A stretch of 64,000 bases of DNA from Acuticoccus mangrovi (GTDB taxonomy: Bacteria > Pseudomonadota > Alphaproteobacteria > Rhizobiales > Amorphaceae), in the NCBI RefSeq assembly GCF_016411865.1, contig NZ_JAEKJA010000013.1, positions 105,435-169,434 on the forward strand, given 5' to 3'. A model generated the notes under the pieces. That model worked only from the letters and a program-made list of their open reading frames with translations. It ran no database searches and was not told the origin of the DNA. The first letter of the stretch is position 1. Every line of letters begins with the position of its first letter. A program made the translations under genes and the position numbers. Positions 16,472 through 25,595 of the stretch are shown in pieces.

Positions 16472-17597
16472 CGCCGTCGCGATCCGGGAGGCCCGCGCGG
16501 CGGACCTCCCGGCCTGCGCCGCCATCATCGAGGCGGCCTTCTCCGTCTACATCCCGCTCATCGGTCGCCGACCGATGCCGATGGACCTGGACCTCGCCGC
16601 GGCCCTGCGGTCGCGGCGCGTCCTCGTCGCAAGCGATGCCGCGAGCGAGGGCGGTGGCGTCGTCGGCGTCATCGTGTTCGACCTCGAGGGCGAGGCGCCG
16701 GCGCTGATCGATACCGTCGCCGTCGCGCCGGATCGCCAGGGCAGGGGCATCGGACCGCGCCTGATCGAGGCCGCCGAGACGGAGATCCGCGCCGCCGGCG
16801 CCGGCCGCGTGACGCTCTACACCAACGTCAAGATGGCGGCGAACCTCGCCCTCTATCCGCGCCTCGGCTATCGCGAGACCGGGCGCGTGACGGGCGACGG
16901 CTTCCGCCGCGTCAACTTCGAGAAGACGCTCGCGCCGCGCATCGCGCTGAAGGCGCCGGTCGACGGCCTCTATGGCCGTCGCCGCGTGCACGGCCACACC
17001 ATCGACCCCACCTACGATCGCTACGCGCTCGATCTCGAGGCCCCCGCGGCGCCGCTCGTGCGCCACTTCGAGGTCCCGGTCGGGGCCGTGCGCCTCGAGG
17101 TCGGCTTCGGCGGCGGCGAGCACCTCGTCCACCACGCCCGCAGCGCTCCCGATGTCGGGCTCATCGGGGTGGAGCCGTTCGAAAGCGGCATGATGCGCGC
17201 GGTGCGCGATGTCGCCGCCGAAGGCCTCGCGAACGTGCGCCTCTATCTGGGCGACGCGCGGCGCGTCCTGGAGTGGCTGCCCGACGGTGCGCTCGACCGG
17301 GTCGACATCCTCTATCCCGACCCCTGGCACAAGAAGAAGCATTGGAAGCGCCGCTTCGTCTCCGTCGACGGGCTCGACCGGCTCGCCCGCGTGCTGGCGC
17401 CGGGCGGAGTGGTGCGGTTCGCCTCCGACATCCCCTCCTACGTCGCCTGGACCCGCGCCCACGCGGCGGCTCATCCCGCGTTCGCGATGGGCGAGGACAG
17501 CGCGACGCCGTGGGAGGGCTGGCCCGGGACGCGCTACGAGGCGAAGGCGTTCCGCGAAGGCCGCACGCCGCGCTATCTCACGCTGGTACGTGCGTAG
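16416..17597 (+). CDS. trmB: GNAT acetyltransferase - TrmB tRNA m7G46 methyltransferase fusion
   Basis: One uninterrupted frame encodes two domains. About residues 22-165 form a GNAT domain ([21 protein letters not shown], acetyl-CoA loop [15 protein letters not shown], then [15 protein letters not shown]). From about residue 185 a complete TrmB follows: LYGRRR, the SAM-binding [11 protein letters not shown], and [16 protein letters not shown], which is diagnostic for tRNA guanine-N7 methyltransferases. No stop and no ATG lies at the domain junction. The frame has no ATG before residue 53, inside the GNAT domain, so the GTG at 16416 within metK is the likely start (393 residues). TrmB normally follows metK alone in relatives, so the GNAT portion looks like an insertion of a neighbouring gene into the reading frame. 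Confidence 0.85.
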   Translation: MASRGRRPISPRNFRGSPDAVAIREARAADLPACAAIIEAAFSVYIPLIGRRPMPMDLDLAAALRSRRVLVASDAASEGGGVVGVIVFDLEGEAPALIDTVAVAPDRQGRGIGPRLIEAAETEIRAAGAGRVTLYTNVKMAANLALYPRLGYRETGRVTGDGFRRVNFEKTLAPRIALKAPVDGLYGRRRVHGHTIDPTYDRYALDLEAPAAPLVRHFEVPVGAVRLEVGFGGGEHLVHHARSAPDVGLIGVEPFESGMMRAVRDVAAEGLANVRLYLGDARRVLEWLPDGALDRVDILYPDPWHKKKHWKRRFVSVDGLDRLARVLAPGGVVRFASDIPSYVAWTRAHAAAHPAFAMGEDSATPWEGWPGTRYEAKAFREGRTPRYLTLVRA

Positions 17598-17606
17598 CCG
17601 TCGGCC

Positions 17607-18158
17607 CTACGGCGAGGGCGCGGAGTGGCGTGCCGCGGCCTCGGCGATGAGCAGGGCCGTGTTCCAGTTGCGCTGGGTGCCGCGCACGCCGAGGCGGCGC
17701 TCGATGAGAGCGGTGGTGAGGCGGGACCGGCCGATGCCGTCGGGATAGACGACGAAGAGCATGTCGCCGACGGCGGCGACCCTTTCGGAGCCGATCTCCT
17801 GCAGCGCGTCCACCGCGTCGGCGGGCGGCACCGCCGTCAGCGGCATGACGACGAGGCGCGCCGGCATGTCGCGCGCCGCCTCGGGAAAGGGAAGCGCGCG
17901 GAGCGTCTCGGCCCAGTGCGCCGCCGTGCGCACCAGAACCGTGGTGTCGAGGCCGAAGCGGTCGGCGAGGGCGGCCTCGACACGCGCTTCGAGGCCGGCG
18001 AGGTCGACGGCGCGGAACACGGCGTTGCCGGTCTGCGCCACCGTCTCGACGGCTTCGAGGCCGAGGGCCGTGAGGGCTCGGCGGAAGTCCGCCATGGCGA
18101 GGCGGCCCTTGCCCGCGACGTTCACCGCCCTCAGGAAGGCGATGGCCGCCGTGCTCAT
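17607..18158 (-). CDS. DUF1697 domain protein
   Basis: A 183-residue protein of the DUF1697 family, seen as AIAFLRAVNVAGKGRLAMADFR at the N-terminus and QTGNAVFRA, followed by a C-terminal RNWNTALLIAEAA. Function is unknown; the family is cytoplasmic and patchily distributed, often as a single gene. It is convergent with the trmB fusion (9 bases apart) and follows maeB on the same strand with a 45-base gap. The family position and length are normal, with no defect seen. Confidence 0.88.
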   Translation of the reverse strand: MSTAAIAFLRAVNVAGKGRLAMADFRRALTALGLEAVETVAQTGNAVFRAVDLAGLEARVEAALADRFGLDTTVLVRTAAHWAETLRALPFPEAARDMPARLVVMPLTAVPPADAVDALQEIGSERVAAVGDMLFVVYPDGIGRSRLTTALIERRLGVRGTQRNWNTALLIAEAAARHSAPSP

Positions 18159-18203
18159 GGGCAGGGCGCCGGCGAGGCGAGAGAGGACCCCGCCGGCATC
18201 GCC

Positions 18204-20480
18204 TCAGTTCACGCCGAAGCTGGCGATCGCCGCCATGTTGACGATGTCGGTGTCGCGCGCGCCCATCGGCACGATCTGCACCGCCTTGTCGAGGCCGACG
18301 AGGATCGGCCCGAGCACCGTCGAGCCGCCGAGCTCCTGCAGCATCTTGGTGGAGATCGAGGCCGAATCGAGACCCGGCATCAACAGGACGTTCGCCGGGC
18401 CAGACAGGCGGCAGAAGGGGTAGGCCGCCATCAGGCCGGGGTTGAGGGCGACGTCGGCCGCCATCTCGCCGTCGAACTCGAAGTCCACCCGGCGCTTGCC
18501 GAGGAGCGACACCGCTTCCTCCACCCGCGCCGCCCGCTCGCCCGGCGGGTTGCCGAAGTTGGCGTAGGCGAGCATTGCGACGCGCGGCTCGTAGCCGAGC
18601 CGGCGGGCGACCCGTGCCGCCTCCTCGGCGATGTCGGCAAGGTCGGTCGCAGACGGGCCGTCGTGCACCGCCGTGTCCGCCACGAGCACGGCGCGGCCGC
18701 GGGCGAGCACCAGCGACACGCCGATGATCTTGTGGCCCGGCTTGGCGGGGATCACCTGGCGCACGGCCGAGAGCGCGACCGAATAGTTTCGCGTCACCCC
18801 CGTCACCATGGCGTCGGCGTCGCCGGAGGCCACCATGGTCGCGCCGAAATAGTTGCGGTCCTGGTTGATCATCCGCTGGCAGTCGCGGAAGAGGTGGCCC
18901 TTGCGCTGCAACTTCGAATAGAGGAACTGCGCATATTCGTTGTTGCGGTTCGACAGGCGCGCGTTGGCGATCTCGAGCCCCGGCCGGATCTCGATGCCGG
19001 CCTGGAAGGCCTGCTCGCGCACGATGTCCTCGCGCCCGATCAGGATCGCGGTGCCGAGCTCCTGGTTGACGAAGGAGGCGGCGGCGCGGATCACCGCTTC
19101 CTCCTCGCCCTCGGCGAACACCACGCGCTTGGGCGCCTGGCGCACCTTCGTGAAGATGCGGCTCAGCGAGCCGGCCACCGGGTCGCGCCGGGCCGACAGC
19201 TCCTCGGCGTAGCGGGCCATGTCGACGATCGGGCGACGGGCGACGCCGGTCTTCATCGCCGCCTTCGCCACCGCCGGGGGAATGGTGGAGATCAGCCGCG
19301 GGTCGAACGGCACCGGGATGATGTATTCCTTGCCGAAGCGCGGGCGCTGGCCCTGATAGGCGACGGCGACGTCGTCCGGCACGTCCTCCCGGGCGAGGGC
19401 GGCGAGGGCCTCGGCGGCCGCGACCTTCATGTCTTCGTTGATCGCCGTCGCCCGCACGTCGAGCGCGCCGCGGAAGATGTAGGGAAAGCCGAGGACGTTG
19501 TTGACCTGGTTCGGATAGTCCGACCGGCCGGTGGCGACGATGGCGTCGTCGCGGATCTCGGCGACCTCCTCGGGCGTCACCTCCGGATCGGGGTTCGCCA
19601 TCGCGAAGATGATCGGGTTGGGCGCCATCGCGCGGACCATCTCGCGCGTCACCGCCCCCTTCACCGAGACGCCCAGGAAAACGTCCGCCCCCTCCATCGC
19701 CTCGGCGAGGGAGCGCGCGTCGGTCTCGGCCGCGTGGGCCGACTTCCACTGGTTCATGCCCTCTTCGCGGCCGGCGTAGATGGGGCCCTTGGTGTCGCAC
19801 AGGATCACGTTGTTGTGCGGCACGCCCATCGCCTTCACGAGCTCGACGCAGGCGATGCCCGCCGCGCCCGCGCCGTTGCAGACGATCTTCATGGTCTTGA
19901 GATCGCGGCCGGTGAGGTGGGCGGAGTTGATGAGCCCGGCGGCGGCGATGATCGCGGTGCCGTGCTGGTCGTCATGGAACACCGGAATGTCCATGAGCTC
20001 GCGCAGCTGGCTCTCGATGAGGAAGCACTCCGGCGCCTTGATGTCCTCGAGATTGATGCCGCCGAAGGAGGGGCCGAGATAGCGCACCGAGTTGATGAAG
20101 GCGTCGACGTCCTGGGTGTCGACCTCGATGTCGATGCCGTCGATGTCGGCGAAGCGCTTGAAGAGGACGGCCTTGCCTTCCATCACGGGCTTCGAGGCGA
20201 GGGCGCCGAGATTGCCGAGGCCGAGGATCGCCGAGCCGTTGGAGATCACGGCGACCACGTTGCCGCGCGTCGTATAGTCGAAGGCGCGATCCTCGTTCTC
20301 GGCGATGGCGAGGACGGGCACGGCCACGCCGGGTGAATAGGCGAGCGACAGATCGCGCTGCGTCGCCATCGGCTTGGTGGGGGTGACCTCCAGTTTGCCG
20401 GGGCGGCCGCGCTGGTGGAATTCCAGCGCCTCGGCATCGGTGATCCTTGTGCGTGTGCGCCGGTTCGTCTCCGCGTCCAC
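18204..20480 (-). CDS. maeB: NADP-dependent malic enzyme (MaeB type)
   Basis: A 758-residue malic enzyme converting malate to pyruvate plus CO2 and NADPH. The N-terminal malic domain (SLAYSPGVAVPV, then KAVLFKRFADIDGIDIEVD) and the NAD(P)-binding domain are followed by a C-terminal phosphotransacetylase-like domain (from about residue 430), the fusion typical of MaeB and thought to be regulatory. The start is GTG with a perfect AAGGAGG five bases upstream. The frame is open for more than 2.7 kb upstream as an antisense shadow of mutS, which is rejected. It is divergent from mutS across a 153-base gap. Confidence 0.96.
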   Translation of the reverse strand: MDAETNRRTRTRITDAEALEFHQRGRPGKLEVTPTKPMATQRDLSLAYSPGVAVPVLAIAENEDRAFDYTTRGNVVAVISNGSAILGLGNLGALASKPVMEGKAVLFKRFADIDGIDIEVDTQDVDAFINSVRYLGPSFGGINLEDIKAPECFLIESQLRELMDIPVFHDDQHGTAIIAAAGLINSAHLTGRDLKTMKIVCNGAGAAGIACVELVKAMGVPHNNVILCDTKGPIYAGREEGMNQWKSAHAAETDARSLAEAMEGADVFLGVSVKGAVTREMVRAMAPNPIIFAMANPDPEVTPEEVAEIRDDAIVATGRSDYPNQVNNVLGFPYIFRGALDVRATAINEDMKVAAAEALAALAREDVPDDVAVAYQGQRPRFGKEYIIPVPFDPRLISTIPPAVAKAAMKTGVARRPIVDMARYAEELSARRDPVAGSLSRIFTKVRQAPKRVVFAEGEEEAVIRAAASFVNQELGTAILIGREDIVREQAFQAGIEIRPGLEIANARLSNRNNEYAQFLYSKLQRKGHLFRDCQRMINQDRNYFGATMVASGDADAMVTGVTRNYSVALSAVRQVIPAKPGHKIIGVSLVLARGRAVLVADTAVHDGPSATDLADIAEEAARVARRLGYEPRVAMLAYANFGNPPGERAARVEEAVSLLGKRRVDFEFDGEMAADVALNPGLMAAYPFCRLSGPANVLLMPGLDSASISTKMLQELGGSTVLGPILVGLDKAVQIVPMGARDTDIVNMAAIASFGVN

Positions 20481-20633
20481 GGCGTCCTCCTTAAAGTGTC
20501 TTTGATTGGAAGAGGTACGATGTTTCGCGCCCGCCCGTCCATATCGACAGCGGGCTGTGAAGTGTCGCGCTCGCCGGCTTGAACGGTCGTCCACCCCCCG
20601 GCACGGTGTCGGCATGGAGCGAGGGGGACGCCG

Positions 20634-23345
20634 ATGGAGGCGATGAGCGAGCGCAGGGAGGACCCGATCGAGGCGCGTGAGCCCGACGACGCGGGGATCG
20701 TCTCGGCCGCGGCGGCCGGCGTCACCCCGATGATGGCGCAATATCTCGCCATCAAGGCGGCCTATCCGGAGGGGCTGCTTTTCTACCGCATGGGCGACTT
20801 CTACGAGATGTTCTTCGACGACGCCCACCTCGCGGCGCGGGCGCTGTCGATCCACTGCACCACGCGGGGCACCCATCTCGGCGAGCCCATCCCGATGGCG
20901 GGCGTGCCGGTCCACGCCGCCGAGGAGCATCTGGCGCGGCTGATCGCGCAGAACATCCGCGTCGTCATCGCCGAGCAGACCGAGGATCCGGCCGAGGCGA
21001 AGAAGCGCGGCGCGAAGTCGGTGGTGGCGCGCGAAGTGGTGCGCGTGGTGACGCCGGGCACGATCACCGAGGAGCGGCTTCTCGACCCTTCCCGCGCCGC
21101 CCTCCTCGTGACGATCGCCGGCGGCAAGGGTGGCTACGGGATCGCCGCCGCCGACGTCGCGTCGGGCCGCTTCCAGCTTCTCGCGACGAGCGAGGAGGGG
21201 CTTTCCGCCGAGCTCGCCCGGCTCGATCCGGTGGAGCTGATCGCCCCGGACGGCCTGACGCTCCCCCATCTGCCGCCGCGGGTGACGGTGACGCGTCGCC
21301 CCCCCTCGATGTTCCGCACCTCCGAGGCCTCGGCCCGGCTCGCCGAGGCCTTCGGCGTCGCCGATCTCGCCGCGTTCGGCGCCTTCTCGGAGGTGGAGGC
21401 CGCCGCGGGTCTCGCGCTGGTGCTCTATCTGCAGGAGACGCAGATCGAGAGCGCCCCGCCGCTCGATCCGCCGCGCAAGGACGCGCCCGGCGACGTGATG
21501 GTGATCGACGCTGCGACGCGGGCGAGCCTGGAGCTCACCCGCGCCTCCCGTGCGGACGGGCCGACGCTGCTCTCGGCGATCGACCGCACGGTGTCGGGCA
21601 TCGGCGCGCAACGCCTCGCCGAGCGGATCGCGAGCCCGTCGACGCGGGTTGAGACGATCGCCGCGCGCCACGACGCGGTGGCCGTCTTCATCGCCGACCC
21701 CGAGGCGCGCGCCGGGGTGAGGCGGGCGCTGAAGGGCGTCAGCGACGCGATGCGGGCGGTGGGGCGCCTTGCCGCGGGGCGGGGCCAGCCGCGCGACGCG
21801 CTCGCGGTGTGCCGGGCGTTGGAGGCGGCGGCGACCGCGGCCGCGGCGCTTCCCGCCGAGCGGCCAGCGCTCGTCGCGGCGATGGGTGAGCGGCTCGCCG
21901 AGGCGCCGGGCGAGCTCGGAGCGCGCCTTGCCGCGACGCTCGACGAGCGCGCCGCCTCGGCCAACGCCACCGACGGATATGTCGCCGAGGGGGTCGACGC
22001 CGCGCTCGACGAGGCGCGCGTCCTCCAGAACGAGAGCCGCCGCTTCGTCGCCGCGCTCCAGGCGGACTACCAGCAGGCGACGGGCGTTCGCGCGCTGAAG
22101 ATCAAGCACAACGCGGTGCTCGGCTGGTTCGTGGAGGTGCCGGCGGGGCACGCCGACACGCTGCACGGGATCGACGACTTCAGCCATCGCCAAAGCCTTG
22201 CGAGCGCGGTGCGCTTCACCACCGACACGCTGCGCGATCTGGAAAGCCGCATCCTCGCCGCCTCCGACGACGCCCGCTCGCGCGAGCAGGCGATCTTCGC
22301 CGCCCTCGTCGCCGACATCGTGGCGGCGCGGCCGTGGATCGCCGCCGTCGCCGACAAGATGGCCGAGCTCGACGTCACCGCCGCCCTCGCCGAGATCGCC
22401 GTCGCCGCCCGCTGGACGCGCCCGGTGGTGGAGGAGGGGCTCGCCTTCGAGGTGGCGGCGGGGCGCCATCCGGTGGTGGAGGCGGCGCTCGCCGACGCCT
22501 CCCGCTTCGTGCCCAACGACTGCGATCTGACGCCGGCCGAGGGCGATGCGAAGGCCCGCGCGACGATCCTCACCGGCCCCAACATGGGCGGCAAGTCCAC
22601 CTATCTGCGCCAGAACGCGCTGATCGCGATCCTCGCCCAGGCGGGCGCGTACGTGCCGGCCGCGCGGGCGCGGATCGGGGTGGTCGACCGGCTCTTCTCG
22701 CGCATCGGCGCTTCCGACGACCTCGCCGCCGGCCGCTCCACCTTCATGGTGGAGATGGTCGAGCTCGCCGCGATCCTGAATCAGGCCGGGCCGGGGGCGC
22801 TCGTGATCCTCGACGAGATCGGCCGCGGCACCGCCACCTTCGACGGCCTCTCCATCGCGTGGGCGGCGCTGGAGCGGCTCAACGAGATCGGCTGCCGCAC
22901 CCTCTTTGCGACGCACTATCACGAGCTCACGGCGCTCGCCGACCGCCGCCCCCGCATCGCCAACGCGACGATGCGGGTGAAGGAGTGGCGCGGCGACATC
23001 GTGTTCCTGCATCAGGTGGAGCCGGGGGCGGCGGACCGCTCCTACGGCGTGCAGGTCGCCCGCCTCGCCGGGCTGCCGGCGGCGGTGGTGCGGCGGGCGC
23101 GCGACGTGCTCGCCCGCCTCGAGGAGAGCGACCGCGGGGCCGCCCGCGCCGCGCTGATGGCCGACCTGCCGCTGTTCGCCGCCACCGTCGCCCCGGCGGA
23201 GCCCGCGCCGGCGACGCCCCATTGCGCCTCGCGCCTCGTCGAAGCTCTGGACGGACTGGACCCCGACGCCCTATCCCCTCGTGAAGCGCTCGAAGCGCTC
23301 TACGAACTCAAGGCGGCGCGTGCCGTGGATCAGGGAGAAGGCTGA
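20634..23345 (+). CDS. mutS: DNA mismatch repair protein MutS
   Basis: A mismatch-recognition ATPase of 903 residues. The N-terminal mismatch-binding domain has the Phe-x-Glu type motif in YRMGDFYEMFFDDA. The C-terminal ABC-type ATPase has Walker A in LTGPNMGGKSTYLRQ (about residue 650), the signature around RSTFMVEM and Walker B in LVILDEIGRGTATFDG. Domains II and III lie between. The ATG follows GAGGGGG. The last bases overlap the start of the DUF1330 gene (TGATG). MutL is not in the window. Length and domains are typical of Alphaproteobacteria. Confidence 0.97.
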   Translation: MEAMSERREDPIEAREPDDAGIVSAAAAGVTPMMAQYLAIKAAYPEGLLFYRMGDFYEMFFDDAHLAARALSIHCTTRGTHLGEPIPMAGVPVHAAEEHLARLIAQNIRVVIAEQTEDPAEAKKRGAKSVVAREVVRVVTPGTITEERLLDPSRAALLVTIAGGKGGYGIAAADVASGRFQLLATSEEGLSAELARLDPVELIAPDGLTLPHLPPRVTVTRRPPSMFRTSEASARLAEAFGVADLAAFGAFSEVEAAAGLALVLYLQETQIESAPPLDPPRKDAPGDVMVIDAATRASLELTRASRADGPTLLSAIDRTVSGIGAQRLAERIASPSTRVETIAARHDAVAVFIADPEARAGVRRALKGVSDAMRAVGRLAAGRGQPRDALAVCRALEAAATAAAALPAERPALVAAMGERLAEAPGELGARLAATLDERAASANATDGYVAEGVDAALDEARVLQNESRRFVAALQADYQQATGVRALKIKHNAVLGWFVEVPAGHADTLHGIDDFSHRQSLASAVRFTTDTLRDLESRILAASDDARSREQAIFAALVADIVAARPWIAAVADKMAELDVTAALAEIAVAARWTRPVVEEGLAFEVAAGRHPVVEAALADASRFVPNDCDLTPAEGDAKARATILTGPNMGGKSTYLRQNALIAILAQAGAYVPAARARIGVVDRLFSRIGASDDLAAGRSTFMVEMVELAAILNQAGPGALVILDEIGRGTATFDGLSIAWAALERLNEIGCRTLFATHYHELTALADRRPRIANATMRVKEWRGDIVFLHQVEPGAADRSYGVQVARLAGLPAAVVRRARDVLARLEESDRGAARAALMADLPLFAATVAPAEPAPATPHCASRLVEALDGLDPDALSPREALEALYELKAARAVDQGEG

Positions 23346-23653
23346 TGCCCAAGGGGTACTGGATGGCCCACGTCGATGTGGCCGACGATGAAGGCTACAA
23401 GGAATATGTCGCGATGAACGCCGAGCCGATCGCGGCCCATGGCGGCCGCTTTCTGGTGCGCGGCGGTCAGTTCACCCCCATCGAGGGCACCAAGCGCTCG
23501 CGCAACGTGATCATCGAGTTCCCGTCCTATCAGGCGGCGCTCGACTGCATGAACTCCGACGGCTACCAGGCCGCCCTCGCCGTACGCCGCAAGTACTCGA
23601 CGGCCGACATCATCGTGATCGAGGGCTACGACGGCCCGCAGCCGGGCGAATGA
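23345..23653 (+). CDS. DUF1330 domain protein
   Basis: A 102-residue single-domain protein of the DUF1330 family, a ferredoxin-like dimeric alpha-beta barrel. The conserved [28 protein letters not shown] and [16 protein letters not shown] are all visible. Biochemical role is unknown. The start overlaps the mutS stop by one base and its stop overlaps dapB by four, so the three are translated from one message. The coupling with mutS and dapB is presumably for expression level only; no functional link is evident. Confidence 0.9.
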   Translation: MPKGYWMAHVDVADDEGYKEYVAMNAEPIAAHGGRFLVRGGQFTPIEGTKRSRNVIIEFPSYQAALDCMNSDGYQAALAVRRKYSTADIIVIEGYDGPQPGE

Positions 23654-24450
23654 TGCGCGTCGGTGTGGTCGGCGCCGCGGGGCGCATGGGGCGGGCCGTG
23701 GTGCGCGCCGTGAGCGAGGACGACGGGGCGAGGCTCGCGGTCGCGACCGAGCGCCCGGGTGCTGCTGATCTCGGGGCGGATGTCGGCACGCTCGCCGGCC
23801 TCGGCCCCAACGGCGTGATGGTTGGCGACGATCCCGCCGCCTTCGCCGCGTGCGACGTGGTGCTCGACTTCACCGCGCCGGCGACGAGTGTCGCGCTCGC
23901 GGCGGCGCTCGCCGAGCTCGGCACGGCCCACGTGATCGGCACCACCGGCTTCTCGGCCGAGCAGGACGTGGCGATCGCCGGGTCGGCGCAGAAGATCGCC
24001 ATCGTGAAGTCTGGCAACATGTCGCTCGGCCTCAACCTCCTCGCGGCGCTGGTGCGGCGGGCGACGAGGGCCTTGCCGGACGCCGACATCGAGGTGCTGG
24101 AGATGCATCACCGCCGCAAGGTGGACGCCCCGTCCGGCACGGCGCTGATGCTCGGCGAGGCGGCGGCGGCCGGGCGCGACATCGCGCTGCGCGAGAACGC
24201 CGTGTTCGTGCGCGAGGGGCAGACGGGTCCGCGCGAGGCCGGCACCATCGGCTTCGCCACGCTGCGCGGCGGCACGGTGATCGGCGAGCACGAGGTCATC
24301 CTGGCGCTCGATTCGGAGCGCGTGCGGCTCGGCCACATCGCGGAGGACCGCACGGTGTTCGCCCGCGGCGCCATCAAGGCCGGGCACTGGGTGATCGGCC
24401 GCCCGCCGGGCCTCTACAAGATGACCGACGTGCTCGGCCTGGAGGACTAG
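23650..24450 (+). CDS. dapB: 4-hydroxy-tetrahydrodipicolinate reductase DapB
   Basis: A lysine/meso-diaminopimelate pathway enzyme of 266 residues. The Rossmann start [14 protein letters not shown] and the catalytic [15 protein letters not shown] (His pair, Lys and the substrate-binding SGTA) are complete, along with VIGTTGFS and SGNMSLGLN. It is a cytoplasmic NAD(P)H-dependent tetramer in other organisms. The start ATG overlaps the DUF1330 stop (ATGATG), and a second ATG directly follows. A dapA paralogue-like gene at about 40-41 kb is unlikely to be its pathway partner because it sits in a catabolic operon. Confidence 0.96.
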   Translation: MMRVGVVGAAGRMGRAVVRAVSEDDGARLAVATERPGAADLGADVGTLAGLGPNGVMVGDDPAAFAACDVVLDFTAPATSVALAAALAELGTAHVIGTTGFSAEQDVAIAGSAQKIAIVKSGNMSLGLNLLAALVRRATRALPDADIEVLEMHHRRKVDAPSGTALMLGEAAAAGRDIALRENAVFVREGQTGPREAGTIGFATLRGGTVIGEHEVILALDSERVRLGHIAEDRTVFARGAIKAGHWVIGRPPGLYKMTDVLGLED

Positions 24451-24529
24451 GCGAGAAGACGGTTGGGCGGTGGCGAAGGCGGCCGCCCTATGCTTTGTGG
24501 CGCCTGCACCCATTGCAGGAGCCGCCGCC

Positions 24530-25591
24530 GTGAACGCCATTCTCCGCCCCGTCACCACCGCCGGGATCGCTCTCGACAGGCTGACGAAGCGATTTGGCCG
24601 GACCACCGCGGTGAACGAGGTCACGCTGACCATCGAGGCCGGCGAATTCTTCGTGGTTCTCGGCCCCTCCGGCTGCGGCAAGAGCACCCTGCTGCGGCTC
24701 ATCGCGGGGCTCGAGGAGGCCGACGAGGGCACCATCAGCCTCTCCGGCGAAGGGGTGTCTGGCCCGGGCCGCCACGTGCCGCCGGAGGCGCGCAGCGTCG
24801 CGGTGGTGTTCCAGTCCTACGCCCTGTGGCCGCACATGAGCGTGCGGGAGAATGTCGCCTTTCCCGTCGCCTCGGCGCGGCTGCCGCGGTCCGAGGCGGC
24901 CGAGATCGTGGAAGGCGCGCTCGAGGCCGTGGCGCTCACCCCCTTCGCGACGCGCAAGCCCGCGGCCCTCTCGGGTGGCCAGCAGCAGCGCGTGGCGCTC
25001 GCCCGCTGCCTCGCCTCGCGGGCGAGGACGGTGCTGATGGACGAGCCGCTCGCGAACCTCGACCCGCATCTGCGCTACCAGATGGAGGCCGAGCTCGCCC
25101 GCGTGCACGCCGCGTCCGGGGCCACCACGCTCTACATCACCCACGACCAGCGCGAGGCGATGGCGCTCGCCTCCCGCATCGCCGTGATGGACGGCGGCCG
25201 CATCCTCCAGGTCGACACCCCGCGCGCCCTCTACGAGCGGCCGATGTCGGAGACCGTCGCCCGCTTCATCGGCCGCGGCGCGATGATCGACGGGGCCGTG
25301 AAGGAGATCGCGGGCGGGCGGGCGGCCGTGGCCGTCGCCGGGGAAGTGGTGATCGCGGCCGCGGCGCCCGGGGTGACGGCCGGAGCGGGACGGCTCTTCG
25401 TGCGCCCGCACCAGGTGGTGCTCGGCGAGGGGCCGTTCGAGGGGCGCGTGGAGCGCGTCACCTACCGCGGCGGCCTCTTCGAGGTTTCGCTGACGGCGCC
25501 GGGCATCGGCCCGGTGGAGGCGGAGTCGCGCGTCCCCCCCGGGGCCGCCCTCGTGCGCTTCGGCATCGCCGACGGATGGGTGATGGCCTGA
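24530..25591 (+). CDS. ABC transporter ATP-binding protein (ferric-iron/CUT1-like)
   Basis: A 353-residue ATPase with Walker A GPSGCGKSTLLR, the signature [14 protein letters not shown], Walker B VLMDEPLANLD, the His switch ITHD, and a C-terminal TOBE-type regulatory domain (from about residue 250). This architecture belongs to the FbpC/PotA/MalK group. The GTG start follows AGGAG at 8 bases; an upstream GTG at 24470 lacks a ribosome site. Its probable partners are the permease and binding protein encoded on the opposite strand 1-5 kb away, because no other ATPase for them is visible. It is convergent with the AlgJ/AlgX-like gene, with stops 4 bases apart. Confidence 0.9.
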   Translation: MNAILRPVTTAGIALDRLTKRFGRTTAVNEVTLTIEAGEFFVVLGPSGCGKSTLLRLIAGLEEADEGTISLSGEGVSGPGRHVPPEARSVAVVFQSYALWPHMSVRENVAFPVASARLPRSEAAEIVEGALEAVALTPFATRKPAALSGGQQQRVALARCLASRARTVLMDEPLANLDPHLRYQMEAELARVHAASGATTLYITHDQREAMALASRIAVMDGGRILQVDTPRALYERPMSETVARFIGRGAMIDGAVKEIAGGRAAVAVAGEVVIAAAAPGVTAGAGRLFVRPHQVVLGEGPFEGRVERVTYRGGLFEVSLTAPGIGPVEAESRVPPGAALVRFGIADGWVMA

Positions 25592-25595
25592 AGCC

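Noticed and set aside
18204..23222. Very long minus-strand frame of 1672 codons covering maeB and the antisense of mutS.
   Set aside because: The 5' 2.7 kb has no family match and is an antisense shadow of mutS in GC-rich DNA; maeB has its own GTG with AAGGAGG at 20480.
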